A stretch of 9,390 nt of DNA from an archaeon (lineage in GTDB: Archaea > Nanobdellota > Nanobdellia > Pacearchaeales > UBA284), in contig JAUXAK010000020.1 of assembly GCA_030619955.1 (NCBI GenBank), forward strand, positions 1 to 9,390. The letters are read 5' to 3'. Each line of letters starts with the position of its first letter. Position 1 is the first letter of the stretch. This document shows, piece after piece, positions 7,101-9,390 of the stretch. Below the pieces are notes generated by a model. That model did no database searches. It had not been told where the DNA came from and saw nothing but the letters and a program-made list of their open reading frames with translations. A program made the translations under genes and the position numbers.

Positions 7101-7725
7101 AGAAGTTGATGATATGATTTTTGATATGGATGTAGTTAAAAGCTATCCTCTTGAACTTTACATGGCTGCAGAAAAGAATATGATGCCAAACACAGTAAAA
7201 ATAGAACAAATAAGAGACAGAATAAAAAGTGAAAAAGAGTTTGATGCTTTTAAAAATTTTTTTTACACTCATAACACTAATAATCTTAATGAAGGAGTAT
7301 CTTGCAGTTCTTATAAAACTCTGGTTACAATGAAAGATAAAGTAGGATCACAAATGACATTGGCAGAAAAACTGCGCTCAGTAGATACAGCTGATGTAGC
7401 CAGGCTTGTTATTGAGAGACATTTTATAAGGGATATAAAAGGAAATTTTCACAAATTTACAAAACAACAATTCAGATGTGTAAAGTGCAATGAAAAATAC
7501 AGAAGACCGCCTCTTGTAGGCAAATGCCTTAAATGTGGCGGAAGAATTATTTTTACTATTGCTGAAGGTTCTATAATTAAGTATCTTGAGCCAGCAATAC
7601 AGCTTGCAGCAAAGTACAATGTGCCAAGTTATGTAAAACAAAGTCTTAATCTTGTAAAGAGTGCAATAGAAAGCATCTTTGGAAGAGAAACAGAAAAACA
7701 ACAAGAGCTTAAGCAGTGGTTTTAA
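4171..7725 (+). CDS. polC: DNA polymerase D large (catalytic) subunit DP2
   Basis: This 1184-residue catalytic subunit of the archaeal replicase has the usual family length. The N-terminal domain covers roughly residues 1-300, with family signature 'YYSGPIRSAGVTAAF' at 143-157. The core carries two double-psi beta-barrels. The first includes the GARMGRPEKAKPRE segment (632-645). The second holds the catalytic loop RRDADGDEAT (931-940), whose D935 and D937 align with the metal-binding aspartates shown for Pyrococcus PolD. A Cys-rich zinc region lies between them (C684/C687, C696/C699, C709/C712, C721/H724), and a C-terminal zinc ribbon follows (C1103/C1106, C1119/C1122). The final residues QQELKQWF (1177-1184) fit a PCNA-interacting PIP box (QxxLxxWF). 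No intein interrupts the gene, although inteins occur in DP2 of other archaea. It starts 21 nt after the HAD gene without a clear ribosome binding site and ends in a 4-bp tail-to-tail overlap with the PurF-like gene. Confidence 0.96.
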   Translation: MHKYFKEIENKTKTAYSIAKEARTKGLDPKSVVEISIATNLAQRAISLIASKYPQVQSEKIEKRIRELEKEYGFLDHCVCLKIAEEIAKEKFCKFKDFHEAMDAGIRVAFAYYTLGVVVPPLEGFTHFEVKKTKKGKDYITAYYSGPIRSAGVTAAFFSLVVIDYLREIFGYAKYDPTELEVRRGITEVYDYHERVTNLQYLASKEELEFVLKNTPIQIDGLPTEEREVSNYKDLERIETNRIRGGFCLILSESFCQKPPKYLKIINKLRSKGFKLSDWDFLEELVKLREKIIEKKKKQEATATYIEDTVAGRPIFGHPSWPGSFRLRYGRCRFSGYSAMAISPVTMKILDGFIAVGTQLKLEKPTKAAAITVCDNIDTPIVKLQDGSVVEVKSIEQAEKIKDKIKEIIYIGDILISYGDFYNRNHSLIPCGYNSDWWLAELKEVAIKYSDPEKLTGKSPEELDKIQKVLETLDKQEPSIQDAVTISKLFNIPLHPNYIFYWSQINLEQFKALIEWLSEAEIKNNILELPYEAHKKEREQIQQAKRALELLGFEHKVGIANIIIEPEKARALALNLGLDNLNNIKKEAQELLKKLNEKNEQNENKNSSLNVLDIVNSLSEFKIKDKAGTFIGARMGRPEKAKPRELKGSPHVLFPVGEQGGRFRSVQEAINQGFVEGDFPIYYCESCKKETVYFICESCQNKTRRLYYCPDCNKKIPTENCPLHGKAKTFAKQKLNIKNFFDAALKHLNIQGQIPSLIKGVRGTSSKDHVPENLAKGILRAGFNLHVNKDGTIRYDASEVPVTQFKSKEINVDSEKLKELGYTKDIFNKELKNQDQILELKPHDIILPCSANSTDEPADKTFVKITQFIDSLLVNFYGMNPFYNVKKREDLVGHLILCEAPHNCAGVVGRIIGFSNTQGYFASPYMHAAMRRDADGDEATMMLLLDALLNFSREYLPAHRGSTQDAPLILNSRIRAAEVDDMIFDMDVVKSYPLELYMAAEKNMMPNTVKIEQIRDRIKSEKEFDAFKNFFYTHNTNNLNEGVSCSSYKTLVTMKDKVGSQMTLAEKLRSVDTADVARLVIERHFIRDIKGNFHKFTKQQFRCVKCNEKYRRPPLVGKCLKCGGRIIFTIAEGSIIKYLEPAIQLAAKYNVPSYVKQSLNLVKSAIESIFGRETEKQQELKQWF

Positions 7726-9224
7726 CTTTGAAAATAAGGTTTTTCAGCTTTTCTAAATTCTTCTAATTTTCTTTTTAACCAGTCTGGCAAATAAATCTCA
7801 TTTACAGGATAATTACCATCTATACAAGCTCTACAAAAGTCATTTTTTCCAAAAGTATCTTCAAGTGCCTTAAGATCATTATAATGAACCGAGCAAAATT
7901 TTTCTTCTAAGCCAGCTTTTTCTGCAATTTTTTTTGTAACTTCTTTATTTATTTTTTTAAGTTCTAGAATATAGAGATCAGAAGCAATACGCTTTCTACG
8001 CTTAACTGAATCGAGATCAATTAAACAAGGAAAAAATATAGGACCATAGGAAATCCCAAAATCTGATGATTTAACCCCTCCCTCTTTCAAAGTGTAAGCA
8101 GTACCTTGACCAAGAACAGAGCCTCTTACAATAGAATCTTCATTAACCCATAACTTTTTGCCTTTAACTTGTGTTCTTATGCAATTTACTTTTCTGCTTA
8201 CTTCAGCTTTGCGTCTATTTTCTTCAGTAATATTAAATGTTTTTTTTGTATGTCTGTTTTTCTTTAGTGTGGCAATTAAAGGAAGTTTTCTCGCTTCAGC
8301 ATAGCCTTCAGCTGAACCCAAACCTGAGTCAGGTACATAAGTTACAGCATCAACTTCAACATTAGGGTAAAGTCTTGCTAAGTGCTGACCAAGTTTTTTT
8401 CTTAGAGAAAAAATATCTTGATCATTCTTAAAAAAGTATGCATCAGGTGAGCCAAAATAAATAGCTTGAAAAATACAGGGAGCAGGCTTTGACTCTGAAA
8501 CCTGTACTTTTTTAAATTCATCAGCTGAAACAATAAGCATCTGACCTGGCTCCACAAAATCTTTGAATTCTACTCCAGCAGCATCTAAGCCATTTGATTC
8601 AGAAGCAATATAAACAAGTCCATTATGAACACCATAACACAGAGGCGTAACCCCTCTGGTTGATCTTATTCCTACTAGTTTGTTTTCTTTATCATTGTTT
8701 ATTAGGAAAATAGTTGAGTAATAGCCTCTACCTTTTAATACTTCTTCAAGGTGTTTGCCAGCTTCAACCAAACTTTCAGTTTGCTCTAAAGCTTCTTGGA
8801 AGAGTGCACCAGCAATCTCTCCTTGATCAGCTGACCTAAACCGGAATGAATCTTCCAAACTTCTTTTTAACAAGTTAGCTCCAAGAAAGTAGCCATCAAA
8901 AGCTACATAGATGTTATATTTAGAATCTTTAAGAGGTCTGATTTTAATAGGTCCAACTGCTTCAACTGGAATTTCTTCTTCCAGAGCTTTTTTGTCATGA
9001 CCTATAACAACTTGCCACTTTTGATCTGATAGCATTTCATAAATCAGTCTTTGATTATCACAAGTACTTAACTCTCGATGTTTTTTTATTGAGCTACCAT
9101 AAGCAACACATAGACCAGAACCTTCTTCTCCTAAGTCTGCCATATAAACAAGAGCATTATAAATTTGTTCAACCAAATTATGCTTTTGTTTTGTGTTAAT
9201 ACCAATTCCAATTAGCCCTGACAT
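7722..9224 (-). CDS. purF: PurF-like amidophosphoribosyltransferase homologue with altered glutaminase site
   Basis: This 500-residue protein has the PurF plan: an N-terminal Ntn glutaminase domain (about 2-235) and a C-terminal type I phosphoribosyltransferase domain. PurF makes phosphoribosylamine from PRPP and glutamine, the first step of purine synthesis. Family marks include RSTRGVTPLCYG (187-198), ASES (207-210), EPGQMLIV (225-232), YVPDSG (296-301), KKNRH (321-325) and the PRPP loop NEDSIVRGS (361-369). C250, C400, C464 and C467 fall where Bacillus-type PurF binds its [4Fe-4S] cluster. The usual MCGI start is instead MSGLIGI, so the catalytic Cys is Ser2. The GHxRY arginine region reads GHDKK (75-79), and the HNG oxyanion motif reads FDG (109-111). 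Ordinary glutamine-dependent activity is therefore doubtful; an ammonia-dependent or non-purine role is possible. No other purine gene is visible nearby. The name reflects homology, not proven function. Confidence 0.8.
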   Translation of the reverse strand: MSGLIGIGINTKQKHNLVEQIYNALVYMADLGEEGSGLCVAYGSSIKKHRELSTCDNQRLIYEMLSDQKWQVVIGHDKKALEEEIPVEAVGPIKIRPLKDSKYNIYVAFDGYFLGANLLKRSLEDSFRFRSADQGEIAGALFQEALEQTESLVEAGKHLEEVLKGRGYYSTIFLINNDKENKLVGIRSTRGVTPLCYGVHNGLVYIASESNGLDAAGVEFKDFVEPGQMLIVSADEFKKVQVSESKPAPCIFQAIYFGSPDAYFFKNDQDIFSLRKKLGQHLARLYPNVEVDAVTYVPDSGLGSAEGYAEARKLPLIATLKKNRHTKKTFNITEENRRKAEVSRKVNCIRTQVKGKKLWVNEDSIVRGSVLGQGTAYTLKEGGVKSSDFGISYGPIFFPCLIDLDSVKRRKRIASDLYILELKKINKEVTKKIAEKAGLEEKFCSVHYNDLKALEDTFGKNDFCRACIDGNYPVNEIYLPDWLKRKLEEFRKAEKPYFQS

Positions 9225-9240
9225 AGCTTTTTATTTTCTT

Positions 9241-9251
9241 TTAAGTTTAAA
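9241..9251 (-). promoter_or_regulatory. Weak TATA box candidate for the PurF-like gene
   Basis: On the minus strand TTTAAACTTAA lies about 22 bp upstream of the ATG at 9224, roughly where a TATA box for a leaderless transcript would be. The whole 96-bp spacer (9225-9320) is A/T-rich with no Shine-Dalgarno sequence, no clear terminator and no convincing structure. Cotranscription from the upstream minus-strand gene is an alternative. Confidence 0.3.
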
Positions 9252-9320
9252 TTAATTATTATCTTTTGAAATAATTTTTAGAGCAAATACCACAAAATTA
9301 CAGGATTTGCTAATTTTAAT

Positions 9321-9390
9321 TTAAATAATAAAAATTCCTCTTGTATTTACTACAATCCCTTTGTTTGTAATTTCAAAAGGAAAAGTCTTC
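9321..9390 (-). CDS. C-terminal fragment, possibly a KaiC/RadA-like ATPase
   Basis: On the minus strand an open frame enters from the window edge and ends at TAA (9323-9321), giving KTFPFEITNKGIVVNTRG followed by IFII. The 'PFEITxKGIVV' ending is reminiscent of the last strands of archaeal KaiC-type RecA-superfamily ATPases, which often finish with a phrase like PFEITDKGIVV. The fragment is too short to show any catalytic motif, so both the coding call and the family are tentative. It lies 96 bp upstream of the PurF-like gene on the same strand. Confidence 0.45.
   Translation of the reverse strand, partial: KTFPFEITNKGIVVNTRGIFII

Noticed and set aside
4171..7725. Intein in DP2
   Set aside because: The protein has ordinary family length, the catalytic loop is continuous, and no splicing-type Cys/Ser...HN-Cys block was seen.
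9357..9374. Possible extra inverted ORB (CCCTTTGTTTGTAATTTC)
   Set aside because: Only the G-string half resembles an ORB; the TTCC/GGAA dyad is missing, and the bases are explained as codons of the partial minus-strand gene.

Overview
The window looks like a chromosomal replication locus of an A+T-rich archaeon. It encodes an Orc1/Cdc6 initiator and both subunits of the archaea-only family D DNA polymerase (DP1 and DP2). The intergenic region upstream of the initiator carries origin recognition boxes. The strong A+T bias, Lys/Asn/Ile-rich proteins, short spacers and mostly SD-less starts suggest a small-genome DPANN lineage (Woesearchaeota/Pacearchaeota-like). That placement is inferred from style, not from a phylogeny.

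Layout, left to right. Positions 1-70 (minus) are the N-terminus of a probable PRC-barrel protein. Positions 71-500 are non-coding and hold a predicted replication origin: one ORB on the minus strand (200-220), a 61-bp stretch of pure A/T (265-325) acting as the likely unwinding element, and two plus-strand ORBs (328-350 and 397-420). The initiator's promoter and ribosome binding site follow. A plus-strand block then runs orc1/cdc6 (501-1763), DP1 (1800-3377), a HAD-superfamily phosphatase (3379-4149) and DP2 (4171-7725). On the minus strand, a PurF-like protein (7722-9224) converges on DP2 and overlaps its stop codon by 4 bp. Upstream of it, 9321-9390 (minus) holds the last 22 codons of another gene, possibly a KaiC/RadA-like ATPase.

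Functionally, the left and central parts form a compact origin, initiator and replicase module. Orc1/Cdc6 would bind the ORBs and help open the A/T tract and load MCM. PolD would then synthesise DNA, tethered to PCNA by a C-terminal PIP box visible in DP2. The arrangement resembles the oriC-cdc6-DP1-DP2 clusters of Thermococcales, but a HAD phosphatase sits between the two polymerase subunits and no radB is present.

The main oddities are: (1) the inverted-ORB origin; (2) the HAD gene one base after the DP1 stop; (3) a PurF homologue that keeps the PRPP loop and four cysteines matching the Fe-S ligands of Bacillus-type PurF, but has Ser in place of the catalytic Cys and altered glutamine-site residues; (4) Gln in place of the usual Asn in the DP1 nuclease motif. 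No RNA genes, CRISPR arrays, insertion sequences or inteins were seen.
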